Source: Owenweeksia sp.
Lineage (GTDB): Bacteria; Bacteroidota; Bacteroidia; Flavobacteriales; Schleiferiaceae
DNA: 35,551 nt
Assembly: GCA_002695025.1 (NCBI GenBank)
Contig: NZNV01000005.1
Location: forward strand, 1 to 35,551
Reading direction: 5' to 3'
Numbering within the stretch: position 1 is the first letter of the stretch; every line of letters begins with the position of its first letter. The translations under genes and the position numbers were made by a program. This document shows, piece after piece, positions 9,101 through 16,635 of this stretch. The notes beneath the pieces are model-generated. The model had not been told where the DNA came from and did not search any database. It worked only from the letters and a program-made list of their open reading frames with translations.

Positions 9101-12100
9101 CTGGTTTCGGATCGTCTTTCGGGTCGTTTAAAGCAAACCAAAGGATGGAAAAGCACCATTCAGGATATGGCCAGAAGCCTGGGTATTTCATCACTTTTTG
9201 ACCGGCTCAACGAGCAGGGTAAGTCCCTTGAAGATTTGGAGGTCAGGGAATATACATCATTAGGCGACTTGATCCATAGTATCCAAACTACCCTTCGGAA
9301 TTCGGACCCTGAAATTCCGCTTGGTCGATCAAAAAAAAGTTTGAATGAAGCCAATACCGAAAATCTTTCTCCAAGTTACCCCAGGTTAACCCCTCTACCG
9401 GAATTGGTTTCTGATCCTCTCCGGGAAGATTATCAAAAGGTAGAGGCCATCAATATGCAACGGCAACAAAAGTTGAAAGACATCTACAAGTCTCAAAAGT
9501 TAGGACTGAATAAACGTACCCGCATACAATTTGAACAGGCCTTTACCAATCGTGCAGCGCTCTTCAACCAGAACCTTAAAGAGATTAGTAAGGGAGCTAC
9601 CCGAAAGGTTAAAGAACTGGCCGAAGATGTGGTAACCATGCGAGACTTGGCAGCAGGTTCACAGGGAAGGGCTGAACAGTTCACCTCTAAAGCATTCCAG
9701 GAGCTTTGGGGCGTTAGCCTAAACCCATTAAGGCCCAAACTGGATAATGGTTTAACCCCGGAAAGCTACCGCACCTTGAACGATATGATCAGCCATGTAC
9801 GAAACGTGGAAATCAGTCTGAAAGCCCAGGAAGTATTGAACGAGGTGGAACCGGAGATAGAGAGCCTTCAAACGCAAATCCGGCAAACCCGGACGCAATT
9901 GGAAACTTTGGAAAACTCTGGAATTAACCTGTCCGCTAAAAACCAGAAGGCACTCCAACAACTGCGAGGGCGACTTAAAAAAGACAAGTCTGAACTCAAA
10001 GAACTCCAGGAGCGCAGGGATAAATATGCCGACCTGGAATATGAGGGTGGTCTTCTCCCGGATCAAAGTCAGGCGTGGTTGGATTATATGCAGTTGCAAA
10101 AGCCCGAATATTTCAAGGACCTGATGGGCCGGGCCAATAAGTACTTTGATTATCAAAAGCAGTTAGTAGAGGAACTTCATAAGGAGGGTTTACTAAATGA
10201 TGCCCAGGCCCAGGAATTACACCGCTTTAAATACTCCCCCCGCTTTTACATAGATCACCTCTTTGATGATGAACTGAAAGGGGAAATTGCCGGGCAACAA
10301 GGCAAAATAGCTGGCTCCAATGGTGTGCGTGGTTTGAAGGGTGGTTCTGAAAAACTGCTGTATAACGACTCGGAATGGCTTTTATCCAATGCGGCTAAAT
10401 CCACCTTTAAACGCATTGCGGTCAACCGCGCTTCTAAAGCTATATACGATCTTGCTTCTGAGCATTCCGACAACGGTATTTTCAAGATAGTTGAACCTAT
10501 CGGCAAAGACCGCTACGGCACTCTTCAGTACCCGGAAGAAAGTTCTACGGGCCATGAGATCGTTCCCTTGTACCGCGATGGTCAGAAGTATGCTGTGGAA
10601 ATGCCAATTGAAATGGCGAACCAGCTAAGGGATAAGAAAAAAGGCATCACCGATGATTACCTGACCAATGCTATTCAGATCGTGGGCGGGGTTAAAGTCC
10701 TTAAAGCAATGGCAACCGGTTACAACCCCTTGTTTGCTGCCGCCAACTTTGCCAGGGATGTGGGCTTTTCGCTATTCTTTACGGATCACTACAGCTCTCA
10801 CCTCCCCCTGGCCGCTATTCAGCTAATGAGTGATATTGGAAAGAACATCGGAGCCAGGACCATGCAGCGCCCTAATTACTCCAAGGCGGTGGAAGAAGGG
10901 ATTTTAATGAACTTCTTAACTACCCAGGGGATGGTCAAGGCCGGCAAGGGTCAAAGTAAAACGGTCAAATCGTATTGGAATGAGGTCGGAAAAATGATCT
11001 CGTATTTGGGTGAAAGCAGTGAATTGGTAATGCGGCTGGCCCTTCGTGATCGCTCCATAAAGAACCAGACCAAAGCCCTGCAAAAGGAACTTCAAAGCCG
11101 GGGCGAAAACCGGGAACTGAACGACCAGGAACAAAAGGCCATTCAGTTCAGGGCTACCCATGAAGCAAGGAATTTTATCGACTTTAACCAGGGTGGTCAT
11201 GTGTCCAAGTCACTAGATAATTTCCTGCCCTATTTCAATGCTGCAATACAGGGTACGCGTTCAGGGATCAAACACGCCAAAAAGAACCCCTCTGCCTTTA
11301 TCTGGAAGCAAGCGCAACTAGGTATTCTGACCATGTTGTTGTACGAATGGAATAAGAACCAAATACCCGACCTGGAGGACCGTATTCACCCTAAGATACG
11401 CGAGAAGAATTTCATCATTGCCACACCCTGGAAAGATGAAAACGGGGAATACCGTTATTTCACCATTCCCAAAAGTCACGAACTGGCACCTTTAACAACC
11501 CTTTACGAGGATTTATACCGGGCGGGAACCGATGAGGCCAAAATGCTGGAGGTATGGAATAACGCACGCTCGGCCCTGGCCGACCTTATTCCCATAGATT
11601 TTACAGAGCCAGGCCAAAACCTGCCTCCTACTCTTAAAGCGGCCATGTCCTATTCCGAAAACAAAGACTACTTCCTGGACAAACCCATCGTACCAGCTTC
11701 GCAGATGGTAGAAGGCTTTGAAGAATTGGAATACAATGCCTATACCCCGGAACCTTGGAAAGCCCTGGGGGAAGCCACCGGACTCTCACCGGAAAGGGCC
11801 AGGGAAGCCTTTGCCAACGTCTTTACTGATCCTGAGAATCACCCCCTGACCAATATAGCAGAGCTGGCCCTGCATTATGGTTTCTTTGATGGCTCTGACC
11901 TTGGAAAGAACTGGCTGGAAAACGTATTCAGAAGACACGTTCGCACTACCTACAGGCGCACTGATCAGGAGGCGGTTGAAGAGATCGGCAACCTGGAAAA
12001 GGGCGAAACCTTACGCCTCAATAAAGAACTGGAACAATACCGGGAAGATATTCAGGATGGAGAAGCCGGGGCCTGGGATCGCCTGGAAAGCTGGCTGCAA

Positions 12101-12346
12101 TCCGATGAGGTACCGGCTGAACATAAGGAACGATTGGTAGAGCGTTTTAAACGGGGTATGGAACTACAGAACGCGAGCCGGGAAGCCCGTACCATACTCT
12201 ATGAGAACGACCCGGAAGCGGCTGCCGGTTACCTGAAAGCCTACCGCGACAATATGAGTGCAAGGGAGTTTGAAAAGCTCCTGAATGAATTGGAAAAGGC
12301 CGGGTTCAGTCCGAGTGACCGTTTCAGGAGGGAGTGGACAAACTGA
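6158..12346 (+). CDS. Giant polyvalent internal virion protein (gp16-like) with LPD38-like region
   Basis: 2062 residues, the largest gene here. Residues 1-65 form a small helical repeat also seen at the N-terminus of other Bacteroidota phage ejection proteins. Residues about 240-310 and 1200-1290 are coiled coil. Residues about 420-495 and 608-625 are Gly/Ala-rich hydrophobic stretches that could insert in a membrane. Residues about 860-935 (MNIEVFDSPSEM, then LYNELAGHLL) look like a zincin-type peptidase segment in which the HExxH motif is not intact. Residues about 1497-1711 (GGVKVLKAMATGYNPLFAAA, ESSELVMRLALRD, NFIDFNQGGHVS, PYFNAAIQGTRSG) match the large-polyvalent-protein LPD38-like pattern. 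It probably travels in the capsid and is ejected with the DNA. A10 (6366-6375) and other A runs interrupt the gene. Confidence 0.65.
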   Translation: MNEEKAQAIFNALVSSPHFKIENNFDRFKAILSDPERSRKLYTALASSDKIKVQPSFEEWQASYTTPAPQKKKTLPNGPVPAENSESPSKSVDGDYSLDYNAGSKNKQTEYATTFEDFLGIQNVEESPDQEKPEQALTELEKFGLEQSQKALPVQDNITGQPDQKRIEFLSDPGSFWNEKHYFHAENVDPKVLEIGRKKDLTEEDQEFLQSQLVSPGFYEVGPNENAAGFYLSRHAKREEQKLEALRTRTENKVEEISQTFQELNTQFEQETDPAKREELVNSFARQKQNYEALVEDYQTKALLASKRIQSLQSDANGEYAHSVETFFRAAGDEINKTPQYLASAGSTLLYLIGEGVKLAPHLGQPGSLGVYMATGVPHAETEKWSKALERIGDDLYQASLEGSRTNYKSDRIVNQDTAKTLGTATGQMVSIVAAGYLTGGTGALAMGFGMGADEMYQSAKSQGIDDKDARLLGAATGLIYAGLEKFGADQVTKKLLGTELKSQVIDYLIKKGVFEIAEDRLKAEAIKTGIREFVPSGILAKELAKRGKEFMVETGKAGLIEGVTEGLQSIAFDGIQNTYNLLEGEKRLNAPSMFSPEMWQKAYENAKSGLMAGAFLGGTVNLGQLSATSRDGYHLAMDFATDDQSFQLLSSEIQKREDLSQEQKIDLQDKISTMRETAITIPENIPEARRQQIFSLLYQKKQLQRTVEGKDDVFVKDVEEKTKELDDQIKKLLAPDYALEPEDTQLMEALNQVKGDPSAGGEYMAVRNRLEDIDHKLNSGFYQGRKERLLKRERTRLKLLEAELKSQFRIPMKTVPDRQRTSRGKVYTGENIQNLKTGSRKTNRLIKDVLQIVPGMNIEVFDSPSEMQLALSEIKGEYWDNSEGYIPETNTLFVTKGSEGGEQLYNELAGHLLTRLENQDQDHFQELLKQADEFKMKDPLFEEDKAKAEGYFQWATEQHGKVTDGQLENPQEVAGAAFTALVSDRLSGRLKQTKGWKSTIQDMARSLGISSLFDRLNEQGKSLEDLEVREYTSLGDLIHSIQTTLRNSDPEIPLGRSKKSLNEANTENLSPSYPRLTPLPELVSDPLREDYQKVEAINMQRQQKLKDIYKSQKLGLNKRTRIQFEQAFTNRAALFNQNLKEISKGATRKVKELAEDVVTMRDLAAGSQGRAEQFTSKAFQELWGVSLNPLRPKLDNGLTPESYRTLNDMISHVRNVEISLKAQEVLNEVEPEIESLQTQIRQTRTQLETLENSGINLSAKNQKALQQLRGRLKKDKSELKELQERRDKYADLEYEGGLLPDQSQAWLDYMQLQKPEYFKDLMGRANKYFDYQKQLVEELHKEGLLNDAQAQELHRFKYSPRFYIDHLFDDELKGEIAGQQGKIAGSNGVRGLKGGSEKLLYNDSEWLLSNAAKSTFKRIAVNRASKAIYDLASEHSDNGIFKIVEPIGKDRYGTLQYPEESSTGHEIVPLYRDGQKYAVEMPIEMANQLRDKKKGITDDYLTNAIQIVGGVKVLKAMATGYNPLFAAANFARDVGFSLFFTDHYSSHLPLAAIQLMSDIGKNIGARTMQRPNYSKAVEEGILMNFLTTQGMVKAGKGQSKTVKSYWNEVGKMISYLGESSELVMRLALRDRSIKNQTKALQKELQSRGENRELNDQEQKAIQFRATHEARNFIDFNQGGHVSKSLDNFLPYFNAAIQGTRSGIKHAKKNPSAFIWKQAQLGILTMLLYEWNKNQIPDLEDRIHPKIREKNFIIATPWKDENGEYRYFTIPKSHELAPLTTLYEDLYRAGTDEAKMLEVWNNARSALADLIPIDFTEPGQNLPPTLKAAMSYSENKDYFLDKPIVPASQMVEGFEELEYNAYTPEPWKALGEATGLSPERAREAFANVFTDPENHPLTNIAELALHYGFFDGSDLGKNWLENVFRRHVRTTYRRTDQEAVEEIGNLEKGETLRLNKELEQYREDIQDGEAGAWDRLESWLQSDEVPAEHKERLVERFKRGMELQNASREARTILYENDPEAAAGYLKAYRDNMSAREFEKLLNELEKAGFSPSDRFRREWTN

Positions 12347-12357
12347 CACCCCCAAAA

Positions 12358-12414
12358 TTTTGCAATGCCCCGGTGGAATAGGTAGAGGTTTGCAGCCTAA
12401 CCTAATTACCACTT
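12358..12414 (+). promoter_or_regulatory. Probable phage late promoter, copy 2
   Basis: Second copy of the late element: TTTTG (12358-12362), five bases, CCCCGGTGGAATA (12368-12380), eight bases, TTTG (12389-12392), then 22 bases to the ATG at 12415. The 13-base core is identical to copy 1 and every spacing is conserved. It would drive the lysis cassette. Confidence 0.55.
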
Positions 12415-12786
12415 ATGATCATTGTAATGCTGCTGGCCTGGGTGATCGCCCAGGTGCAAATTATCCGTCAACGGGAAAAAGAAAGTGAGGCTTCGCCCGA
12501 AAAGTTTGATCTGGTATTCTATTTGAAAGACAACCGCATCAAACTGGCTTCTGGTCTGGTTCTTTCTCTTTGTCTCTCCGGGGTATTGTTTCATGTAGAA
12601 GGCTGGCTTCAGGAATGGGTCAAAAACACTTTTGGCTTCTCCCTCCCTGTAGCCATCCTCTATTTCCTGATCGGTCTGGTACCGGAACGCATACTGGCCT
12701 CTGTTAAACAGCATACCAACGGCTTTTTACAACCCTCGCAGGTCACTCATAAAGGCGTAACCTATAACCGGAAATCGAATGGCTGA
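12415..12786 (+). CDS. Small membrane protein, candidate holin
   Basis: 123 residues with three hydrophobic stretches (about residues 1-17, 42-60 and 75-92), separated by charged loops, and a polar basic tail. It overlaps the following endolysin gene by eight bases. A small multi-pass membrane protein directly ahead of an endolysin is the classical holin position: such proteins form lesions in the inner membrane that let endolysin reach the peptidoglycan. No specific holin family is recognised, so the call rests on topology and neighbour. Confidence 0.55.
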   Translation: MIIVMLLAWVIAQVQIIRQREKESEASPEKFDLVFYLKDNRIKLASGLVLSLCLSGVLFHVEGWLQEWVKNTFGFSLPVAILYFLIGLVPERILASVKQHTNGFLQPSQVTHKGVTYNRKSNG

Positions 12787-13354
12787 TTTTGAATGGGCCT
12801 ACCGCCATACTTCCAATAAGGAAGGAGGGTACGTCAACGACCCTTCCGATTACGGCAGGGAAACCTACCGGGGGATTTCCCGCAGGTGGCATCCGTATTG
12901 GGAGGGTTGGAAAATTGTTGATGAAGTAAAGACCACAACACGCCTGCGTGACCTGACCCGTTGCTTGAACCAGCGGGAAGACTTGCAAAAGCTGGTTAAA
13001 ACGTTTTATAAGGTAACCTTCTGGAATGTCCATAAACTTGACCTGGTACAGGACCAGGTATTGGCCGAATGTATTTTTGATACCGGTTTTCACCTGGGGG
13101 CGAAGGATGCCGTGCTGATCCTTCAACGTGCGCTAAACGTCACCAATGCCCAGGGTAAATACTACCCTGATCTGATCCGGGATGGTGACCTTGGGCCGGT
13201 TACTTTACTAGCGATTTCACGGCACCGCTACCCGGCAATTCTTTTATCGGTATTCAATATCCTGCGCGGATACTATTTCGTACAACGCATGGAAGAAGAT
13301 CCTAAGCAGGAGAAATTCATAGGGTGGTTTAACAGATTACGATGGAACCCATAA
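12779..13354 (+). CDS. Endolysin, glycoside hydrolase family 108 (N-acetylmuramidase)
   Basis: 191 residues. Residues 1-32 carry the GH108 signature, with the catalytic Glu in KEGGYVNDPSDYGRETYRGI. In most family members the part after the Asp reads GGxTxxGI; here the second Gly is replaced (YGRET). The C-terminal half (about 100-185, from the 'LQRALN' stretch to 'DGDLGPVTLLAI') matches the predicted peptidoglycan-binding domain that follows in this family. It cleaves the glycan backbone of peptidoglycan at lysis. No signal peptide is present, so release depends on the upstream membrane protein. It overlaps both neighbours (8 and 13 bases), a tight lysis cassette. Confidence 0.85.
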   Translation: MADFEWAYRHTSNKEGGYVNDPSDYGRETYRGISRRWHPYWEGWKIVDEVKTTTRLRDLTRCLNQREDLQKLVKTFYKVTFWNVHKLDLVQDQVLAECIFDTGFHLGAKDAVLILQRALNVTNAQGKYYPDLIRDGDLGPVTLLAISRHRYPAILLSVFNILRGYYFVQRMEEDPKQEKFIGWFNRLRWNP

Positions 13355-14031
13355 ATAAGAAACCTTCTCGCCCCCTCCCTACCTGGGTAACTGTTTTGTC
13401 TATTGTCCTGGCTAGTGGAACGGTTCAGGTGATCGCTAACTTCTGGATTGAAGCCAGGAAACTGCGCTTTGAAGAGTTGGAGAAAGAAAGGTTGGTGAAA
13501 GATCGTATCCGTAAGGCTGAACAAGCCGTATTAGACGGTCACCTGATCTATGAGCATCTGAACAACTTGCGCAATGAGATTGGACTGGATCACATTATTG
13601 GTATTTATGCCATCCATAACCACGGAGGGGTCCCGGCTACCGGGGAATCCCGCCAAATAACACTCTTGTTTGAAACCCACAGCACCCCTGCAGATTTTAG
13701 CAAGTCGGATTGGATTGGCAGAGAACTCTTTGAAGGTTTCAACTGGTTTTATGCCCAGGTGTTGCGCTACGGGATTTATTACGTGGAGGACGTTCAGGAA
13801 TACTCTTCCCTGTATAAATCTGAAACCGCGGAATACCTGAATTACATTGGCACGGGTGCCATACTAGCCGTTCATCTGAAAAGCACCCCTTCCGCTACTC
13901 TATACCTGAGTATTGAATTTCCTGAAAGTTACCCGGACAGGACGGACCCCAATCTGAATATGAAGGTTCTGAATGCGGCTCAACGTATCCGGCCATTACT
14001 TACGACCCACGAAAACCTGATCTATGAATAA
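13342..14031 (+). CDS. Membrane-anchored protein of the lysis cassette, unknown function
   Basis: 229 residues. One N-terminal transmembrane segment (about residues 14-33, TWVTVLSIVLASGTVQVIA) is followed by a charged helical stretch (38-65, coiled-coil-like) and then a mixed alpha/beta domain (about 70-225) that looks GAF- or sensor-like in pattern but has no motif I can name. It overlaps the endolysin gene by 13 bases and the next gene by 8, so it is cotranslated with the lysis genes. Possible roles are a lysis accessory or a membrane-tethered phage protein. The gene is well supported by coding pattern and packing; the function is unknown. Confidence 0.7.
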   Translation: MEPINKKPSRPLPTWVTVLSIVLASGTVQVIANFWIEARKLRFEELEKERLVKDRIRKAEQAVLDGHLIYEHLNNLRNEIGLDHIIGIYAIHNHGGVPATGESRQITLLFETHSTPADFSKSDWIGRELFEGFNWFYAQVLRYGIYYVEDVQEYSSLYKSETAEYLNYIGTGAILAVHLKSTPSATLYLSIEFPESYPDRTDPNLNMKVLNAAQRIRPLLTTHENLIYE

Positions 14032-14689
14032 CACCGCCCGGATCATCGGCACTATCCTTCTTCTTGCCCTAATAGCTAGTCTATCCTGGAACTGGATACA
14101 AAACAACCGCCTGGATAAGGCCTTCCTTACCAATGCTGATCTGACCTATGAATTGAATTCCTATCGGGATGAATTAGGCAGATCAGTTGCAGAAAAACAA
14201 AGCATCCTGGCCGATAAAAAACACCTGCAATCTTTCTATGATACAAAGCTTCGCACCCTGGCCGATGAATTGAAAGTGAATAGGAAAAAGATTGAGGGGA
14301 TTACCCAGGTAAGCACTCAAACGGTGGATACAATATGGCTTCCTTTAAAGGATACCTTAAAGTTTTCGCTGGAGAGCTTTTCCCAAACGCAATGGGGTTC
14401 TTATAAGTTGCAAAATGATAGCCTGGGGCTACGGTTATCTTACCGAATTAAGGACAGCCTGAACTTCGTGGAACACTATTCCCGTAAGTGGTTCTTAGGC
14501 CCTAAGACCTATTACTTAAAGGGCATTAGCTATAATCCGGCTACTGAGATCAGGGGGATTGATCATATCGCAATCTCGAAAACGGATAAACGGTTTTCCC
14601 TGGGTTTGCAGGCGGGGTATGGAATCACTGCAAATGGTTTGAAGCCTTATTTAGGGATTGGGTTAAATTATAGTTTGATCCACTTTTAA
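14024..14689 (+). CDS. Spanin-like membrane protein with coiled coil and beta C-terminus
   Basis: 221 residues. An N-terminal inner-membrane segment (about 7-25, IIGTILLLALIASLSWNW) is followed by a coiled coil (about 40-95), a beta-rich domain (110-185) and a last 35 residues of alternating aromatic/small residues (RFSLGLQAGYGI, then YLGIGLNYSLIHF) resembling outer-membrane beta-strands and ending in Phe. An inner-membrane anchor, a periplasmic coil and an outer-membrane-seeking end are what a unimolecular spanin needs to fuse both membranes at the last step of lysis. This is inference from layout; similar proteins are annotated only as hypothetical. It is last in the late operon, and its stop overlaps the convergent repressor gene by four bases. 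Confidence 0.55.
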   Translation: MNNTARIIGTILLLALIASLSWNWIQNNRLDKAFLTNADLTYELNSYRDELGRSVAEKQSILADKKHLQSFYDTKLRTLADELKVNRKKIEGITQVSTQTVDTIWLPLKDTLKFSLESFSQTQWGSYKLQNDSLGLRLSYRIKDSLNFVEHYSRKWFLGPKTYYLKGISYNPATEIRGIDHIAISKTDKRFSLGLQAGYGITANGLKPYLGIGLNYSLIHF

Positions 14690-15243
14690 TTCCTGGTCAG
14701 CTTCTCCTTGGTCGTTTCCCTGAAAATTTGAAAAGTCTGTTTTAAAGTAGCATAATCTTCCTCTAGTTTTTCAAGCCGCTCCCGGCACTCCTTGCCGGTA
14801 TACTCTTTTGAATTTTCCTGGCCTATGATATAGGCGAATGGTAACTTGCTGTGTCTGTTTATCGCCATAACGTGTTCCAGAGATACCTTTTGATAGCCAC
14901 CTTCGATTTTGGAATAGGTGGCTTTTGAAACCTCCAGGATTTTTGCCATTTCCACCTTTTGAAGGTTCAGGGAAACTCTGATCTCTTTCAATCTTTCGTG
15001 GAGTTCAACAGGACCTGAACTTGCCATACTCATCTTCCCGGTCCCGTGCATCAGCCAATCAATATTACAGTTCGGGTAAGCCTCGTTAATAGCCGCTGCA
15101 ATCTCCCATCCAAAGTCACCACCTTTCAAAGCCTCCAAAAGCGAGGCATTCTTGATTTTGACTTTTTTGAGAAAATGGGCTTGGTTGATACCTTCTATTT
15201 GCAGAAACTGCCTTAAACGGACGGCACGTTGAGATATATTCAT
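14686..15243 (-). CDS. Prophage repressor-like protein with two XRE-type HTH domains
   Basis: 185 residues, read leftward between late and early operons. The first HTH-like domain covers about residues 5-66 (RLRQFLQIEGINQAHFLKKV, then NIDWLMHGTGKM). A canonical Cro/C1-type HTH follows at about 81-138 (LKEIRVSLNLQKVEMAKILE, then SKATYSKIEGG). Residues 150-180 are a Lys/Glu-rich coil that may dimerise. It has no LexA-type Ser-Lys peptidase domain, so induction would not follow the lambda CI self-cleavage route. Divergent placement against the early operon, with an inverted repeat at the early promoter, makes it the probable lysogeny repressor. Its ATG starts 113 bases left of that region. Confidence 0.8.
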   Translation of the reverse strand: MNISQRAVRLRQFLQIEGINQAHFLKKVKIKNASLLEALKGGDFGWEIAAAINEAYPNCNIDWLMHGTGKMSMASSGPVELHERLKEIRVSLNLQKVEMAKILEVSKATYSKIEGGYQKVSLEHVMAINRHSKLPFAYIIGQENSKEYTGKECRERLEKLEEDYATLKQTFQIFRETTKEKLTRN

Positions 15244-15313
15244 GGTTGTATAAATGGTTGGTTGACTACTGATTAAGTTCGGCTAAAATAACTAAAAACA
15301 ACTTTTTAACAAG

Positions 15314-15359
15314 AGTTTCAAATTTAAAGTTTCTATTTTGGAAACTAAAACTAGATTTG
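15314..15359 (+). promoter_or_regulatory. Early promoter with overlapping operator
   Basis: TAGATTTG (15352-15359) fits the Bacteroidota -7 consensus TAnnTTTG exactly. TTTC (15330-15333) lies 18 bases upstream in the -33 position. Overlapping the -33 and spacer is an inverted repeat, AGTTTC (15328-15333), seven bases, GAAACT (15341-15346). A further direct AGTTTC lies at 15314-15319. This is a plausible binding site for the divergently encoded repressor. Confidence 0.6.
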
Positions 15360-15425
15360 TCGCAGATAAATACGGAAGCCTCCCCGGTTTCCATGACCTT
15401 AAACCTATTAATTAACATATTAAAA

Positions 15426-15755
15426 ATGATTAAAACCCTCGAAAAAATTATCGAGGCTCATTTCCGGTTACGTACTATTCCTAAAAAAGAACAACTGTTA
15501 AGATTGTGCGAAATCCTTGAGATTAACCGTGAAATGGTGCGTTTAGGCCGTGACCTCTCCAAAGATGTTCCCTATGTGTTTGTATCCAACCGCTATGAAG
15601 ACGCCTTCCTGATCTTTAGGGCACCTGATAGCACGATTACCGTTCAAATTGCCAACCTGATTACATCTAAAAATGCCGACTCAAATCAAAGTGTCCATAG
15701 CAGAAGACCTGCTTTGGATTTCAGGAGTGAACTACCCACTCAAGCCTCTGCGTGA
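15426..15755 (+). CDS. First gene of the early operon, unknown small protein
   Basis: 109 residues from the ATG at 15426, which follows an A-rich leader. An in-frame ATG at 15393 and a TTG at 15357 are alternatives; the TTG overlaps the -7 box and so cannot be the start of transcripts from this promoter. Residues 1-45 are helical and charged (KTLEKIIEAHF, EQLLRLCEILEINREM), the rest beta-like (YVFVSNRYEDAFLIF). The last 27 residues overlap the next gene in another frame and may be poorly conserved. No family is recognised. Being first after the repressor-controlled promoter suggests a regulator or an anti-host early protein, without direct evidence. Confidence 0.5.
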   Translation: MIKTLEKIIEAHFRLRTIPKKEQLLRLCEILEINREMVRLGRDLSKDVPYVFVSNRYEDAFLIFRAPDSTITVQIANLITSKNADSNQSVHSRRPALDFRSELPTQASA

Positions 15756-15921
15756 TCATTTACTCCGGCACTATCCCGGATTGTGTTTACAGCACTGTTT
15801 AGGAATACGTCTTTGCCAGGGTGTTCCCAAATGGACCTTTAATTGGGATAAAATCTACGATGAGGCGCGTAACCGAAGAATTATTAACCTATATATCTTA
15901 ACCCATGCCCACACCACCTAA
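15673..15921 (+). CDS. Small early protein, unknown
   Basis: 82 residues, overlapping the preceding gene by 83 bases in a different frame and the following ERF gene by 17 bases. The protein has a credible composition (Trp at 15, 53 and 56, helical end YDEARNRRIINLYI) and fills a stretch that would otherwise be empty, so I think it is real. The length of the overlap is unusual: either this gene starts later than the ATG at 15673 or the previous gene ends in sequence of little value. No domain is recognised. Confidence 0.45.
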   Translation: MPTQIKVSIAEDLLWISGVNYPLKPLRDHLLRHYPGLCLQHCLGIRLCQGVPKWTFNWDKIYDEARNRRIINLYILTHAHTT

Positions 15922-16600
15922 AGTTTACCAAAGCTTAAGCAACATTCTCAATGCTATTTCCCCGATCCTGAAAGACCAACAGGGACACGGTTACAAATTC
16001 CGGGGGATAGATCAGGTACTCAATGCCTTTCACCCCCTCTTTAAAATCAATAAACTGATCATTGTCCGTTCTGAAATAGAAACTACACGAGAGGTAAGGG
16101 AAGTGGAAAAGACTTCCCCGGATGGAAAAAAGACCTATAAAAAGTATTACGTGGATAGCTCCTTTAAGGCCACGTACCACCTAACATCACTAGAGGACGG
16201 GTCACAAATAACTACCGGTGGCTATGGGGAAGGGCAGGATGCTTCCGGTGGCGACAGTTCGGCCATGATCGCCCAGGCCAATGCTTTCAAACGAATCTTG
16301 CTTGAACTTTTTTGTGTACCCACCGAAGAAATCAAAGACAGCGACATGCACAAGGTACTGGAGGTAGAAAAGCAGGTTACTATTGAAAAAGCACAAGCCA
16401 GAGAAGCTATTAAGCCAGCGCCAAAAGAGGCCGACCTCAAGCAAATTGAAACGCTGCTCTTATCTGGCAAACGTAAGGAAGCAGAAACCTTTGCCAATAA
16501 GTTTGACATTGATGATAAAACACGCGCCACCATTAAACAACGGGTGGCCGAAGCGAAAGGAAAAAAAGCCGTTGAAGCTGCCCGGCAAAAGGCTTCATAG
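15905..16600 (+). CDS. ERF-family single-strand annealing protein
   Basis: 231 residues. Residues about 8-145 match the ERF superfamily, with the characteristic GYKFRGIDQVLNAFHPLF (29-46), a beta-rich middle with a 'TTGGYGEGQDASGGDSSAMI' loop and an 'ANAFKRILLELFCVPTEE' helix. The remainder (about 150-231) is Lys/Ala/Glu-rich and helical. ERF proteins anneal complementary strands during phage recombination and genome circularisation. The next gene encodes a YqaJ-type exonuclease, the usual partner that makes the single-stranded ends, so together they form a Red-like recombination pair. Confidence 0.85.
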   Translation: MPTPPKVYQSLSNILNAISPILKDQQGHGYKFRGIDQVLNAFHPLFKINKLIIVRSEIETTREVREVEKTSPDGKKTYKKYYVDSSFKATYHLTSLEDGSQITTGGYGEGQDASGGDSSAMIAQANAFKRILLELFCVPTEEIKDSDMHKVLEVEKQVTIEKAQAREAIKPAPKEADLKQIETLLLSGKRKEAETFANKFDIDDKTRATIKQRVAEAKGKKAVEAARQKAS

Positions 16601-16635
16601 AAAATAACCCCCACTCACATAAAGCACTTTAAATC

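Noticed and set aside
15357-15425. TTG start at 15357 for the first early gene
   Set aside because: It overlaps the -7 box of the early promoter, so the codon would not be on the transcript.
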